From Streptomyces sp. P9-A2 (GTDB taxonomy: Bacteria; Actinomycetota; Actinomycetes; Streptomycetales; Streptomycetaceae), in contig NZ_JAZIFX010000001.1 of the NCBI RefSeq assembly GCF_036634175.1, positions 5,518,001 through 5,582,000 on the forward strand: a stretch of DNA of 64,000 nucleotides, given 5' to 3'. Position 1 is the first letter of the stretch, and every line of letters starts with the position of its first letter. Below are positions 8,771 to 16,992 of this stretch, piece by piece. A model generated the notes under the pieces. That model was not told the origin of the DNA and did not search any database. It saw nothing but the letters and a program-made list of their open reading frames with translations. The position numbers and the translations under genes were made by a program.

Positions 8771-9389
8771 GGCCGTTCAAGGCGTCACTCCGCTCGACGA
8801 GGGCGACGAACCGTTGCTGCCCTGGCAGACGGACCGCACCCGCGCCCCGATCGCCACGAAGATAGTGGTGGCCGGCGGTTTCGGTGTCGGCAAGACCACG
8901 TTGGTCAGGACCGTCTCGGAGATCAGGCCTCTGGAGACCGAGGCGCTGATGACCGAGGCGAGCGCGGGGACCGACGACCTCACCTCCACGCCGGACAAGC
9001 TCACCACCACCGTGGCGATGGACTTCGGCCGGATCACGCTCGACGACGACCTGGTGCTCTACGTCTTCGGCACCCCCGGTCAGCAGCGGTTCTGGTTCAT
9101 GTGGGACGACCTGGCGCGCGGTGCGATCGGCGCGGTCGTCATGGCCGACACCCGTCGGCTCAAGGACTGCTTCCCGGCACTCGACTACTTCGAGAGCTGT
9201 GGGCTGCCGTACGTCGTCGCGGTCAACCACTTCGACGAGACCGAGCTGTTCGAGCCGGACGACGTGCGGGAGGCGCTCACCATCCCCTCCCGCATACCTG
9301 TCATGATCATGGATGCGCGGCGTCGGATCTCGGTCATCGAGACCCTCCTGTCCCTGGTGGGTCACGCGCTCGAGGAAACCTCGGAGTAA
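8751..9389 (+). CDS. cvnD: CvnD small GTP-binding protein
   Basis: A 212-aa GTPase. The P-loop is GGFGVGKTTLV (about residues 42-52). The switch-2 element is VFGTPGQQRFWFMWDD, and the base-specificity motif is the divergent VNHFDE instead of NKxD. The combination is typical of the ATP/GTP-binding CvnD family. GTG 8751 is the only sensible start, inside cvnC. In conservons CvnD is thought to cycle between membrane complex and cytosol under control of CvnA-C. Confidence 0.93.
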   Translation: MDSAVSEAVQGVTPLDEGDEPLLPWQTDRTRAPIATKIVVAGGFGVGKTTLVRTVSEIRPLETEALMTEASAGTDDLTSTPDKLTTTVAMDFGRITLDDDLVLYVFGTPGQQRFWFMWDDLARGAIGAVVMADTRRLKDCFPALDYFESCGLPYVVAVNHFDETELFEPDDVREALTIPSRIPVMIMDARRRISVIETLLSLVGHALEETSE

Positions 9390-9430
9390 CCCGGAAGTCC
9401 CGTCCGGCCGCCGGAAACCCCGCCGGGCGG

Positions 9431-9608
9431 CCGGAAACCCCGTCGGGCGGCCGGGGAACCTCGCCCGGCCGACCGGAAACCCCGTCCGGTCACCGGAAAC
9501 CCCGTCGGGCGGCCGGGGAACCTCGCCCGGCCGACCGGAAACCCCGTCCGGTCACCGGGAGTCCCGCCCGGCGGCCGGGCACCCCCGCCCGGCCGACCGG
9601 AAGCCCTC
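9431..9608 (+). repeat. 62-bp tandem repeat between cvnD and the monooxygenase gene
   Basis: Two nearly perfect 62-bp units (9431-9492, 9493-9554) begin CCGGAAACCCCGTCGGGCGG and alternate purine-rich and C-rich blocks. A diverged third unit follows to about 9608. Smaller related pieces reach back to 9391. No protein frame is conserved across the units. It may form strong secondary structure between coupled genes. Confidence 0.75.
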
Positions 9609-9629
9609 GTCCAGCCAGGAGAACCCCGT

Positions 9630-10892
9630 ATGCGGAAGATACTCGTCGTCGGAGCCGGCCAGTCCGGTCTCCAGCTCGCCCTCGGTCTTCAGTCGCACGG
9701 GTACGAGGTCACCCTGATGTCCAACCGGACCGCGGACGAGATCCGCACCGGCCGGGTGATGTCGACGCAGTGCATGTTCCACACGGCCCTGCAGCACGAG
9801 CGCGATCTCCAGCTGAACTTCTGGGAGTCCCAGGCCCCGAAGATCCAGGGGCTCGGTGTCTCGGTCGCGGCCCCCGGCTCGCACGACCCGGGCCCGACGC
9901 AGCGCGCGATCAACTGGCTGGGCAGGCTCGACGGGTTCGCGCAGTCGGTCGACCAGCGGGTGAAGATGGCGGGCTGGATGGACACGTTCGCGCAGCGCGG
10001 CGGTCAGCTGGTCATCCATGGTGCGGCCGTCGGCGACCTGGACTACTTCTCCCGTACGTACGACCTCGTGCTCGTCGCCGCGGGCAAGGGCGAGCTCGTG
10101 CAGATGTTCGGCCGCGACGCCTCGCGCTCCCCGTACGCCGAGCCGCAGCGCGCCCTCGCGGTGGCCTACGTCCACGGGATGGACCCGCGTCCGGAGCACC
10201 CGGACACCGAGGCGGTCCGCTGCAACATCGTCCCCGGCGTCGGCGAGATGTTCATCATGCCGACGCTCACCACGTCGGGCCGCGCCGACATCCTGTTCTG
10301 GGAGGGCATACCCGGCGGCCCGCTGGACGCTTTCAAGGACGTCAAGGACCCGGCGGAGCACCTCTCCCTGACCCTGGAACTCATGGAGACGTTTCTCCCC
10401 TGGGAGTACGCGCGGGCCACCAAGGTCGAACTGACCGACGCCGGCGGCACCCTCGCCGGCCGCTACGCCCCGACCGTCCGCAACCCCGTCGGCACGCTGC
10501 CCGGCGGCGGCCTGGTCCTCGGTGTCGCCGACGTGGTCGTGGCCAACGACCCGATCACCGGTCAGGGCTCCAACTCCGCGTCCAAGTGCGCCGCCTCCTA
10601 CCTCGCCTCCATCGTCGAGCACGGTGAGGCGCCGTTCGACGAGGCGTGGATGCGGGGAACCTTCGACCGGTACTGGGACACCGCCCAGCACGTCACCAAG
10701 TGGACCAACGCCATGCTGGCCCCGCCGCCCCCGCACGTCCTCGACGTCCTCGGCGCCGCCGGTGGTCTCCAGCCCGTCGCCGACCGGTTCGTCAACTGCT
10801 TCGACGACCCGGCCGACCTCGAGAACTTCTTCTACGACCCGGACAAGGCCGGCGCCTACCTGGCGGAGGTCTCGGGGGCCGTGGGAGCGTAA
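9630..10892 (+). CDS. Styrene/indole monooxygenase-type FAD-dependent monooxygenase
   Basis: A 420-aa flavoprotein. The N-terminus has a Rossmann FAD motif (KILVVGAGQSGLQLALGL). A later LVLVAAGKGELV resembles the second nucleotide motif of StyA-type enzymes, and VVVANDPITGQGSNSASKCA matches the C-terminal FAD-binding segment. StyA enzymes use FADH2 from a separate reductase to epoxidise styrene-like alkenes or oxidise indole; no reductase gene is near. It lies downstream of the conservon in the same direction, and I recall monooxygenase or cytochrome genes accompanying other conservons. The substrate is unknown. Confidence 0.82.
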   Translation: MRKILVVGAGQSGLQLALGLQSHGYEVTLMSNRTADEIRTGRVMSTQCMFHTALQHERDLQLNFWESQAPKIQGLGVSVAAPGSHDPGPTQRAINWLGRLDGFAQSVDQRVKMAGWMDTFAQRGGQLVIHGAAVGDLDYFSRTYDLVLVAAGKGELVQMFGRDASRSPYAEPQRALAVAYVHGMDPRPEHPDTEAVRCNIVPGVGEMFIMPTLTTSGRADILFWEGIPGGPLDAFKDVKDPAEHLSLTLELMETFLPWEYARATKVELTDAGGTLAGRYAPTVRNPVGTLPGGGLVLGVADVVVANDPITGQGSNSASKCAASYLASIVEHGEAPFDEAWMRGTFDRYWDTAQHVTKWTNAMLAPPPPHVLDVLGAAGGLQPVADRFVNCFDDPADLENFFYDPDKAGAYLAEVSGAVGA

Positions 10893-11057
10893 CCGGGCGC
10901 GTACCGTTCCTAGTCAGTGAGCGAAAGTGAGTCTTGGACCCATTCCCGCTCACTGCGGACATCCCGAACGGTGTTGGGTGTCCTGGTCGCCCGCTTTCGC
11001 TCCGTGTCCGGCTGCGCGGATCGTGTCCGTGGTCCGGGTACATGGGGGCGGGTTTCC

Positions 11058-12548
11058 TCACGCCCCGGGATGCCCGGTCGGGCCTGGACGGTCCGATGCC
11101 CCCGCACGATCGCTCCGGTCGTGCGGGGGCGGTGCCGTCCGTCGCCGGATCGGGTGCCCCAGGGCGCGTCGTCCGATCGCCACGGCTGCCGCCTGGTGGC
11201 GAGTGGTCTTGCGCTTGCCGGTCGTGAGGGGCTTTTGCCAGTGCTGGGCGCCCCACATGCTGGTGTAGGCGGGGTCGACGGCGATCACGCCGAGTCCGGC
11301 TTCGGCGCACATGGAGACGAGGCGTGCGCGGAGTTTTCCGGTCGGGATGCCGCAGACGAGCTGCCGGAACCGCTTCTTGCGGCCGTGCTTCTCCCTGGTC
11401 TTTTGGTCGGAGAAGTCCAGGTCCTCGATTGCGATGGCCTGCACGCCGGTCTGTCTGGCCCAGTGCAGGAGGCGGGTGAGGGCATGCCGCAACTGGGCGT
11501 CACGGTGGCCGGCGTGGCCGGACAGGTCGTAGGAGAACTGCCGTGGTGCGCCGGCCGGGTTGCCGTGCTCGTCGAGGCGGTGGGCGGCGAGGTGGTCGGT
11601 GTTCATGTCGACGCCGGCCAGGCCGCCGGTGCGCAGGGCGGTCAGGGGCGCGACGGGGAGATCCTTGCGGGTCCAGGACGCGTCCAGGTACCAGCGGTCA
11701 CGGGAGACGTCGTGGTGGATGCGGTAGGCGACGGCGCGGTTGCCGGTGACCCGGTCCGCCCACTCCTGGCCCCGGTGGGGGAAGGCGACGGCGCCGATGA
11801 GGGCGTACCGGCCCCGGGGCGCGTTGGCGAGATGCTCCAGGGGCCTGGGCAGCTTGATGGCGACCTCGCCGTTGGGGGTGACGCGGATCGTCTCGTTGCC
11901 GTGCCGCTTGCCGGATTCACCGTCGGCGGTCAAAAACCGGCGTGCCGCCTGCCACTTTTGACGCCACCGCTCTTCGGTCCTGTGCGCGTCGGTGAGGTGG
12001 TGGCGCTGGTGCAGCAGGCGTCGCCCGCCCCGCACCACGGAGACTTTTCCGGCTTCCCGCTCGGCGCGGACCTCCTCGAAGCGGTGCTCCAGGATGGCCA
12101 GGCGGCGGGACTTGTGGAACCACTGGTGTCTGCTGCGGTATCCGCCGGGCCTGCCCCGGCTGCCCTTCTCCCCCAGGGGCAGGGACAGCCGGTGACGGAG
12201 CATGCGGATTCCGGCGTCCAGGGACTGCAGGTGAGCATGCTGGGCCCGGCGCGACAGAGCCCACTGGTCGTGGGTGTTGGCCGTGACGGATCCCGCCCAG
12301 CGGGAGGAGGACTCGGCGGTCAAATCCCGCTTGCGGTCGGCCCAGGTGGTGGTGGAGTGCTCCAGGCCGTCCTGGCAGCGCCGGGCCAGATCCCGCCCGG
12401 CCAGGCGGCCCATGTGCTCACCGACCAGCCGCAGCACCTCCTCGTCCTGGGGCGTGAGTCCCTTGAGGCGGGTACGGATGCTGACACCGGCGGGTTTGTC
12501 GGCGACGAACGGGCGGGCGATGGACCTGAGCGGCTTCTTCTCAGCCAT
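11058..12548 (-). CDS. tnpB: TnpB-like RNA-guided nuclease, full length, with altered RuvC residue
   Basis: A 496-aa TnpB-family protein starting at ATG 12548, overlapping the tnpA stop by 8 bases. The N-terminal 160 residues form the recognition region and residues about 310-465 the split RuvC domain. RuvC residues are D314 (GVDMNTDHLA) and E375 (IEDLDF). The third position, D in the other copy's RYDAASIAI, is Q452 here (RHQAAAVAI). There is no zinc-ribbon Cys cluster. Known TnpB proteins cut DNA next to a target-adjacent motif, guided by RNA from the element's right end. With D to Q, cleavage may be lost; binding could persist. Confidence 0.85.
   Translation of the reverse strand: MAEKKPLRSIARPFVADKPAGVSIRTRLKGLTPQDEEVLRLVGEHMGRLAGRDLARRCQDGLEHSTTTWADRKRDLTAESSSRWAGSVTANTHDQWALSRRAQHAHLQSLDAGIRMLRHRLSLPLGEKGSRGRPGGYRSRHQWFHKSRRLAILEHRFEEVRAEREAGKVSVVRGGRRLLHQRHHLTDAHRTEERWRQKWQAARRFLTADGESGKRHGNETIRVTPNGEVAIKLPRPLEHLANAPRGRYALIGAVAFPHRGQEWADRVTGNRAVAYRIHHDVSRDRWYLDASWTRKDLPVAPLTALRTGGLAGVDMNTDHLAAHRLDEHGNPAGAPRQFSYDLSGHAGHRDAQLRHALTRLLHWARQTGVQAIAIEDLDFSDQKTREKHGRKKRFRQLVCGIPTGKLRARLVSMCAEAGLGVIAVDPAYTSMWGAQHWQKPLTTGKRKTTRHQAAAVAIGRRALGHPIRRRTAPPPHDRSDRAGASDRPGPTGHPGA
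11098..11130 (-). ncRNA. Putative omega-RNA hairpin in the tnpB 3' region, copy 2
   Basis: A perfect 12-bp stem (11098-11109 with 11119-11130) closes on a loop that reads CCGGAGCGA on the minus strand. It lies inside the tnpB 3' end. It matches the hairpin at 2072-2100 of copy 1 in loop and position, with compensatory stem changes. A role as guide-RNA scaffold is inferred from TnpB biology. Confidence 0.5.
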
Positions 12549-13115
12549 GCCCGGCGGCTTCCAGCGCGGCCCGGGCATGGTTCTTCGCCGACCTGCGCCC
12601 GTACAGGCGGGCACAGAGCGACGTCAGGACCTGCGTCATGTCCCGCACCAGATCATCCTCGACCTCGCCGTCGTCGAGCACGACCAGACGGCGGCCCGTC
12701 GCGGACAGGGCGGCCTCGACGAGTTCGGTATTCATCCGGCCCAGCCGGTCCCTGTGCTCGACCACGACCACGGTCACCTCGGGGTCGGCGAGCAGGCGCC
12801 CGGCCTTCGGCCGGCGGCCGTTCATCCCCGAGCCGACCTCCGACTCGACACGCACCACACGATGACCGGCCCTCGCCGCCCACCCCGACAGCCGGCCACC
12901 TGACGCTCCAGATCCGCCTTCTGATCATGCGACGACACCCGGGCGTACAAACCCAGCCCGCCCACCGTCGCGGGCACGGCAAAAGCGTCGATGTTCACCA
13001 GGATCGTGCGCGGACCCACCCGCTGAGCAGGCACCGGCAACGTCCCCTCACGAAACCACCGGTACGCCGTCTGCGGGTGTACACCCTGCGCCTTGGCCCA
13101 CTCCGTCAGATTCAC
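12541..13115 (-). pseudogene. tnpA: IS607-type serine recombinase TnpA, frameshifted
   Basis: The N-terminal half (13115 leftwards) has a MerR-like helix-turn-helix (EWAKAQGVHPQTAYRWFREG) and the serine-recombinase motif YARVSSHDQKADLERQV, with the nucleophile in ARVSS. The C-terminal half is in another frame and contains VVVVEHRDRLGRMNTELVEA and DGEVEDDLVRDMTQVLTSLCARLYGRR. One missing base near 12893 (GTGGCC-GGCTG where GCCCGGCTG would restore the frame) separates them. Both halves are well conserved, so the lesion looks recent. The intact protein would have been about 190 aa and would excise and insert the element. Programmed frameshifting is not supported by a slippery site. Confidence 0.82.
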
Positions 13116-13165
13116 AACCGGACAACGACACTCACCCGTGCACGGTCACGCTCACTCACTCGACT

Positions 13166-14413
13166 TTATGGAGCAGCAGCTGAGAACCCCTGGTCGGGTC
13201 CCTCCGTCGCCCCCTCGGGGAGCCCGGGCGGCACATAGCGCCGCAGGGGCTCCCCGTCCGGGTCGGGGCGTACGGCGCCCAGGACCGGGTTGGCCGCGAT
13301 CGGGGAGACCTTCACCCGCGCGCCGGGACGCGGCGCCTGCACCACCATTCCGTCGCCGAGGTAGAGGGCGACGTGCGTGGCGTCGGGGAAGTACACGACG
13401 AGGTCACCCGGCCGCAGTTCGGCCAGTGGCACCCGGTCCAGCCGCGCCCACTGCTCCTGACTGGTCCGGGGCACCGGCGTCCCGGCCGCCCGCCACGCCT
13501 GGGAGGTCAGCCCCGAGCAGTCGTACGCCTCGGGGCCCTCGGCGCCCCACTCGTACGGCTTCCCGATCTGCTCCACCGCGTACCGCAGGGCCCGGTCGCC
13601 CACCGCGGAGGGCGTGCGCCCGGTATCGGGAGCGCTCGGGGCGGCCTGGGCGCCCGGAGCAGCCGGGGCACCGGGGGCGCCCGGCGCGCCGAGGGCTCCG
13701 GAAGCCATGAACTCCGCCTGGTCCTCGGCCGCTTCGGTCCGCTCCAGCTCGGCGAGCGCCGCCAGTTGGCCCGGGGTGAGCGAGGCGAGCAGTTCCTCGA
13801 CCTCGTCGAGCCGCTCGCGCACCGCGTCGCGCTGCTTGCCTCGCCGTTCGGTGAGGGCGAGCTGGTCGTCGAGTGCCTTGCGGGCTTGTCGGGCGAGTGC
13901 CTCGGCCCGCTGCTCGTCGTCGGTCAGCCGGCCCACCGTGTCCGCGCGGTTGCGTGCCAGCCGTCCGATCACATGCCCCTGGTCGAGCGCGTGCTGCGGA
14001 TCGCGGGCCAGCAGCAGCCGTACGTACGGGGAGATCCCGGTGCTGTTCTGGTACTGCTGCCGGGCCAGCCGCCCGGCGGCACCCCGGCTGTCGTGCAGGG
14101 AGAGCCGGGCGGAGGCGAGGGCACGGTCCAGCCGCCGTGTCTCGGCACGCTGCTTCGCCAGCCGCTCCTCGGTGGCGTTGTAGGCCTCGGTGGCCTTCCC
14201 GGTCTCGCGGTACAGCCGCTGAAGGTCCGTCAGCAGCTCGGCGACGGACCGGCCGTCGGGCGATGCCGGCCCGACGGCGGCCGCGCTGTCCCCGGAGAGC
14301 TCCGCCGCGGTACTCCCCGGTGGTTCCGGAAGGGCCGTCGCGGGCCCCGGTACGAGAACGGTGCCGACCGCGACCGCCGCCGTACACGCCAGACGCAGAA
14401 ACATTCCTGGCAC
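13166..14413 (-). CDS. Secreted NlpC/P60-family peptidoglycan hydrolase
   Basis: A 415-aa secreted protein. The signal peptide is FLRLACTAAVAVGTVLVPG, ending near ATALPEPP. Residues about 50-240 form a helical coiled-coil region (LLTDLQRLYRETGKATEAYN ...). A short Ala/Pro/Gly linker leads to an NlpC/P60 domain with the catalytic Cys in YDCSGLTSQAWRAAG and His in DATHVALYLGDG. Such enzymes cleave stem-peptide bonds in the cell wall. GTG 14413 is preferred because GGAGGTGA lies 7 bases before it; ATG 14404 is the alternative. The short ASAAAP-like tail reaches to the IS607 element without sign of truncation. Confidence 0.9.
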   Translation of the reverse strand: MPGMFLRLACTAAVAVGTVLVPGPATALPEPPGSTAAELSGDSAAAVGPASPDGRSVAELLTDLQRLYRETGKATEAYNATEERLAKQRAETRRLDRALASARLSLHDSRGAAGRLARQQYQNSTGISPYVRLLLARDPQHALDQGHVIGRLARNRADTVGRLTDDEQRAEALARQARKALDDQLALTERRGKQRDAVRERLDEVEELLASLTPGQLAALAELERTEAAEDQAEFMASGALGAPGAPGAPAAPGAQAAPSAPDTGRTPSAVGDRALRYAVEQIGKPYEWGAEGPEAYDCSGLTSQAWRAAGTPVPRTSQEQWARLDRVPLAELRPGDLVVYFPDATHVALYLGDGMVVQAPRPGARVKVSPIAANPVLGAVRPDPDGEPLRRYVPPGLPEGATEGPDQGFSAAAP

Positions 14414-14515
14414 ACCATCACCTCCGATGCGGGCGGCTCCTCCGCTCCGCACCGTGAGCATCCGGCGGCCCGGCCGGGTCCGCTCGCCGGATGTGCGCGG
14501 TTCGGCGCAACGGCG

Positions 14516-14863
14516 TCACCCGTCGGCGTCGTCCGGCTTGCCGCGCGGCGTGGCGTCCGGATCGGCGGCCGGACCGCGGGTGCGCGCGGACCACGGCCAC
14601 CTCGGGCGGTCGGCCGTCGCCGCCCCGTCCGGGTCGTACCGGTACTTCCACCCCTGGGTCAGCCCGAGCCGGCCGCTCTGCCGCCGGGGTACACGCCGGT
14701 AGACCAGCACCGTGGGCGGGCCGCCGTCCGGGGCCGGGACGGGGATGCGGTACGTCTTGGGCGGGTGCCCGGTGATGCCCAGCAGCACGGGCAGGACGCG
14801 CCCGTCCATGGGCCCGCCCTCGAAGGGAGTGTCCTGACTTTTCACGGCACCAGTGTCGGCCAT
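14516..14863 (-). CDS. Small conserved hypothetical protein
   Basis: A 115-aa protein starting at ATG 14863. It is polar, with a central block (GRVLPVLLGITGHPPKTYRI, then TVLVYRRVPRR and GWKYRYDPDG) that looks like a short beta-rich domain, and a charged Pro/Arg/Asp tail. No membrane segment or signal peptide is visible. I do not recognise a characterised family. Codon usage (strong third-position GC) supports coding. It stands between the nlpC and tetR genes on the same strand. Confidence 0.6.
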   Translation of the reverse strand: MADTGAVKSQDTPFEGGPMDGRVLPVLLGITGHPPKTYRIPVPAPDGGPPTVLVYRRVPRRQSGRLGLTQGWKYRYDPDGAATADRPRWPWSARTRGPAADPDATPRGKPDDADG

Positions 14864-14949
14864 GCCCCCACGCAGGGCGTCCACCGGCTGCCCGTCCCGC
14901 AGGTCGCCGCCGCAGCGTTCTCCGTCGCACCGGTCGTCCGCCCGACGGA

Positions 14950-15603
14950 TCAGCCGTCCTCCGACAGCGCCCGGACGAGGACCGCGGTCTCCGCGTCGCG
15001 TCGCGCGGTCACCTCCAGGGCGGCCAGGAACTGCTCCACGAGCCAGTCCCGCAGCTCACCGACGGGCAGCAGCCTGTCCTCGTCGAGCCAGATCAGCGAG
15101 GCCGCCTCCACGGCGGTGATCCACATCCGGATGGTCATCCGCAGCCGGGGACCCGGCCCGGCGGCCCCGAGATGGCGGAGGATGTGCTCGGCGGCGGCCC
15201 GGCGCACCCCGTCGACGATGGCGGTCGTACGGGAGGTCTCCACCACGCTCCCGCCCTGCAGCAGCGCGCTGAACCCGGTGCCGTGCCCGTCGACGAAGGC
15301 GAGATACCGGTCGAGCGCCCTGGCCAGCCGGGGCAGCAGCGGGCCCTCGCGGGGCTCATCGAAGCAGTCCCGCAATTCGTCGGCGGCGGACCGGAGCGCC
15401 GCTTCGTACAACTGCTGCTTGCCGCCCGGGAAGTACCGGTACACCAGGGGCCGCGACACCCCGGCGGCCTCCGCCACGTCGTCCAGCGACACCTCGTCGG
15501 GCGCGCGGTGGGCGAAGAGGGACAGCGCGGTGTCGAGCAGTTGTCCGCGCCGCTCCTCGACGCCGAGGCGCCGGTAGGCGGGGGTGGGGGCCGACGAGGT
15601 CAT
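14950..15603 (-). CDS. TetR-family transcriptional regulator
   Basis: A 217-aa regulator starting at ATG 15603 (MTSSAPTPAYRRLG). The helix-turn-helix is textbook TetR: RRGQLLDTALSLFAHRAPDE, VSLDDVAEAAGVSRPLVYRYFPGGKQQLYEAAL. The C-terminal ligand domain is all-helical, with ITAVEAASLIWLDEDRLL. It lies downstream of the AurF-like oxygenase gene on the same strand, separated by a 78-bp duplication, and probably represses it through the inverted repeat at 16826-16839. The ligand is unknown. Confidence 0.92.
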   Translation of the reverse strand: MTSSAPTPAYRRLGVEERRGQLLDTALSLFAHRAPDEVSLDDVAEAAGVSRPLVYRYFPGGKQQLYEAALRSAADELRDCFDEPREGPLLPRLARALDRYLAFVDGHGTGFSALLQGGSVVETSRTTAIVDGVRRAAAEHILRHLGAAGPGPRLRMTIRMWITAVEAASLIWLDEDRLLPVGELRDWLVEQFLAALEVTARRDAETAVLVRALSEDG

Positions 15604-15663
15604 GCCCGCAGCGTAACCGCCCGCCCCCGACGGCTGCCCCGGCGCCCGCCCGGCGCCTGCGCC

Positions 15664-15741
15664 GGCAGCGTTCAGGCCAGGAGTCCGGATGATTTCCACA
15701 GTCGCCGTCCGGGCCCGCGCAGCACCCCGATGTCGTCCAGG
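15664..15741. repeat. 78-bp direct repeat, copy A (duplicated end of the diiron oxygenase gene)
   Basis: Bases 15664-15741 repeat 15815-15892 exactly with a period of 151 bp. Copy B contains the last 23 codons and stop of the oxygenase gene, so copy A is an untranslated duplicate. Between them are 7-8-bp GCCGGGGT repeats, which may have promoted slippage. Confidence 0.9.
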
Positions 15742-15814
15742 CTGTGTCGATGTGCGGCTCCGCCGCGTGGCGGTGGGCCGCTTGGTGGGTGCCGGGGTGC
15801 CGGGGTGCCGGGGT

Positions 15815-15892
15815 GGCAGCGTTCAGGCCAGGAGTCCGGATGATTTCCACAGTCGCCGTCCGGGCCCGCGCAGCACCCCGATGTCGTCCAGG
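15815..15892. repeat. 78-bp direct repeat, copy B
   Basis: This is the original copy, covering the 3' end of the diiron oxygenase gene (stop at 15823-15825). The duplicate lies 151 bp towards the tetR gene. Confidence 0.9.
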
Positions 15893-16767
15893 AAGTCCGT
15901 GAGCCGCTTCGAGCCCTGCTGCATCACGTCCCGCCGGTGCGCGCTGGCTCTGACCTGGGCGACGGCCTCACGCTTGTCCAGTCCGACGTTCGTGTAGACG
16001 TCCGGGTTGATGAACGCCACCGAGAAGACGCGGGCGAACTCGCCGGAGGTGACCCGGGTGAACTCCTGCGACCACTTCGGCGCGGTCACCATCTGGCGCC
16101 GCAGCTCCTCACGGGCGTAGCGCACATGCCGGGCCTCCTCGACGACGTGGATGCGCGTGACACCCCGGATCAGCGGCTGGACGCGCTCGTCGGGGAAGGT
16201 CAGCCGCTGCATCCAGTCCAGGAGCTCCTCGCCGAGCAGGGTCGCCGTGAAGGAGCCGGGCGTGGTGGAGATGGTCTTGAACAGCCGTCCGAGGTGCTGG
16301 TGCACCGGGCTCACCGGGTACCAGGGGGTGCCGCCGCGAGTGATCAGCCGGGCGAACATCCTGGAGTGCCGGCACTCGTCCTCGATCTCGGTGAGCGCGT
16401 ACCGTACGTGCGCGCTCGTGGCCGCCTTGCCGTAGACGTGCCGCACGAGCAGCTGCATCAGAATCAGCTCGAACCAGATGCCGAGCGAGGCGAGCGCCGC
16501 CGCCTCGTGCCGCGACAGCAGGACGCGCTGCTCCTCGCCCATCCGCTTCCACAGCGGGGTGCCGTACAGCGAGACCAGCTCCGGCGGCCAGAACCACAGG
16601 CCCTCCGCGAAGGGCGCGTCCCAGTCCAGCTCCTTGTCCGGGTCGAAGGAGTGCCTGGCGGAGGCGTCGAGCAGCCGCTCGGCCACCTGCTCCCGGTCCT
16701 TGAGCAGGCCGAGCGCGTCACGCAGCCCGTCGAGGGCGTCGGCGTCCGTCAGCGGCTGGGTCGTCAT
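15823..16767 (-). CDS. AurF-like diiron oxygenase
   Basis: A 314-aa helical protein of the AurF/DUF3066-type diiron family, whose known members oxidise arylamines (for example p-aminobenzoate) at nitrogen. Iron-ligand helices are visible: LLSRHEAAALASLGIWFE, ALTEIEDECRHSRMFARL (E and ExxH) and THIHVVEEARHVRYAREEL (EExxH). The length matches AurF. A TetR gene follows in the same direction, and the upstream region has a promoter with an inverted repeat in its spacer. The natural substrate cannot be read from the sequence, and no biosynthetic cluster surrounds it. Confidence 0.85.
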   Translation of the reverse strand: MTTQPLTDADALDGLRDALGLLKDREQVAERLLDASARHSFDPDKELDWDAPFAEGLWFWPPELVSLYGTPLWKRMGEEQRVLLSRHEAAALASLGIWFELILMQLLVRHVYGKAATSAHVRYALTEIEDECRHSRMFARLITRGGTPWYPVSPVHQHLGRLFKTISTTPGSFTATLLGEELLDWMQRLTFPDERVQPLIRGVTRIHVVEEARHVRYAREELRRQMVTAPKWSQEFTRVTSGEFARVFSVAFINPDVYTNVGLDKREAVAQVRASAHRRDVMQQGSKRLTDFLDDIGVLRGPGRRLWKSSGLLA

Positions 16768-16817
16768 GGCGATTCCACCTCGTGGGCGTAGCGGGTTACC
16801 GGCGAGTCACGTCACTT

Positions 16818-16846
16818 ATGAGACTGCTTGTCAGCAAGCCCGTCAA
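16818..16846 (-). promoter_or_regulatory. Promoter of the diiron oxygenase gene with embedded operator
   Basis: On the minus strand TTGACG (16841-16846) and TCTCAT (16818-16823) are separated by 17 bases. The spacer contains the inverted repeat GCTTG-N4-CAAGC (16826-16839). The arrangement suits repression by the adjacent TetR protein. The motifs are read directly; the regulator assignment is inference. Confidence 0.5.
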
Positions 16847-16992
16847 TGCCTTGGGCGCAACTTGTCGCGGGACGGTCCGCCCGGTGCGAGCGTCAACGGC
16901 GCACACTCCGGATCACCTCATGGAGCGTCGTATCGGCGTTCGCCCTGGGTACGCTGGCAATGCCGGTCAGACTCCAGCGCATGGGAGCAATG

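Larger units (their letters stand above)
10904..13150 (-). mobile_element. IS607-type element, copy 2 (tnpA frameshifted, tnpB full length)
   Basis: The element reads leftward: tnpA (serine recombinase), then tnpB, then a structured 3' region. The right end is near 10904, where homology with copy 1 stops. The left end is not defined; it must lie between the tnpA start (13115) and the stop of the NlpC gene (13166). No terminal inverted repeats or target duplication are seen, as expected for IS607. It sits between the monooxygenase and NlpC genes without breaking either. Confidence 0.65.

Noticed and set aside
10917..13238. 773-codon open frame on the plus strand
   Set aside because: Runs antisense through both IS607 genes and has no recognisable domain.
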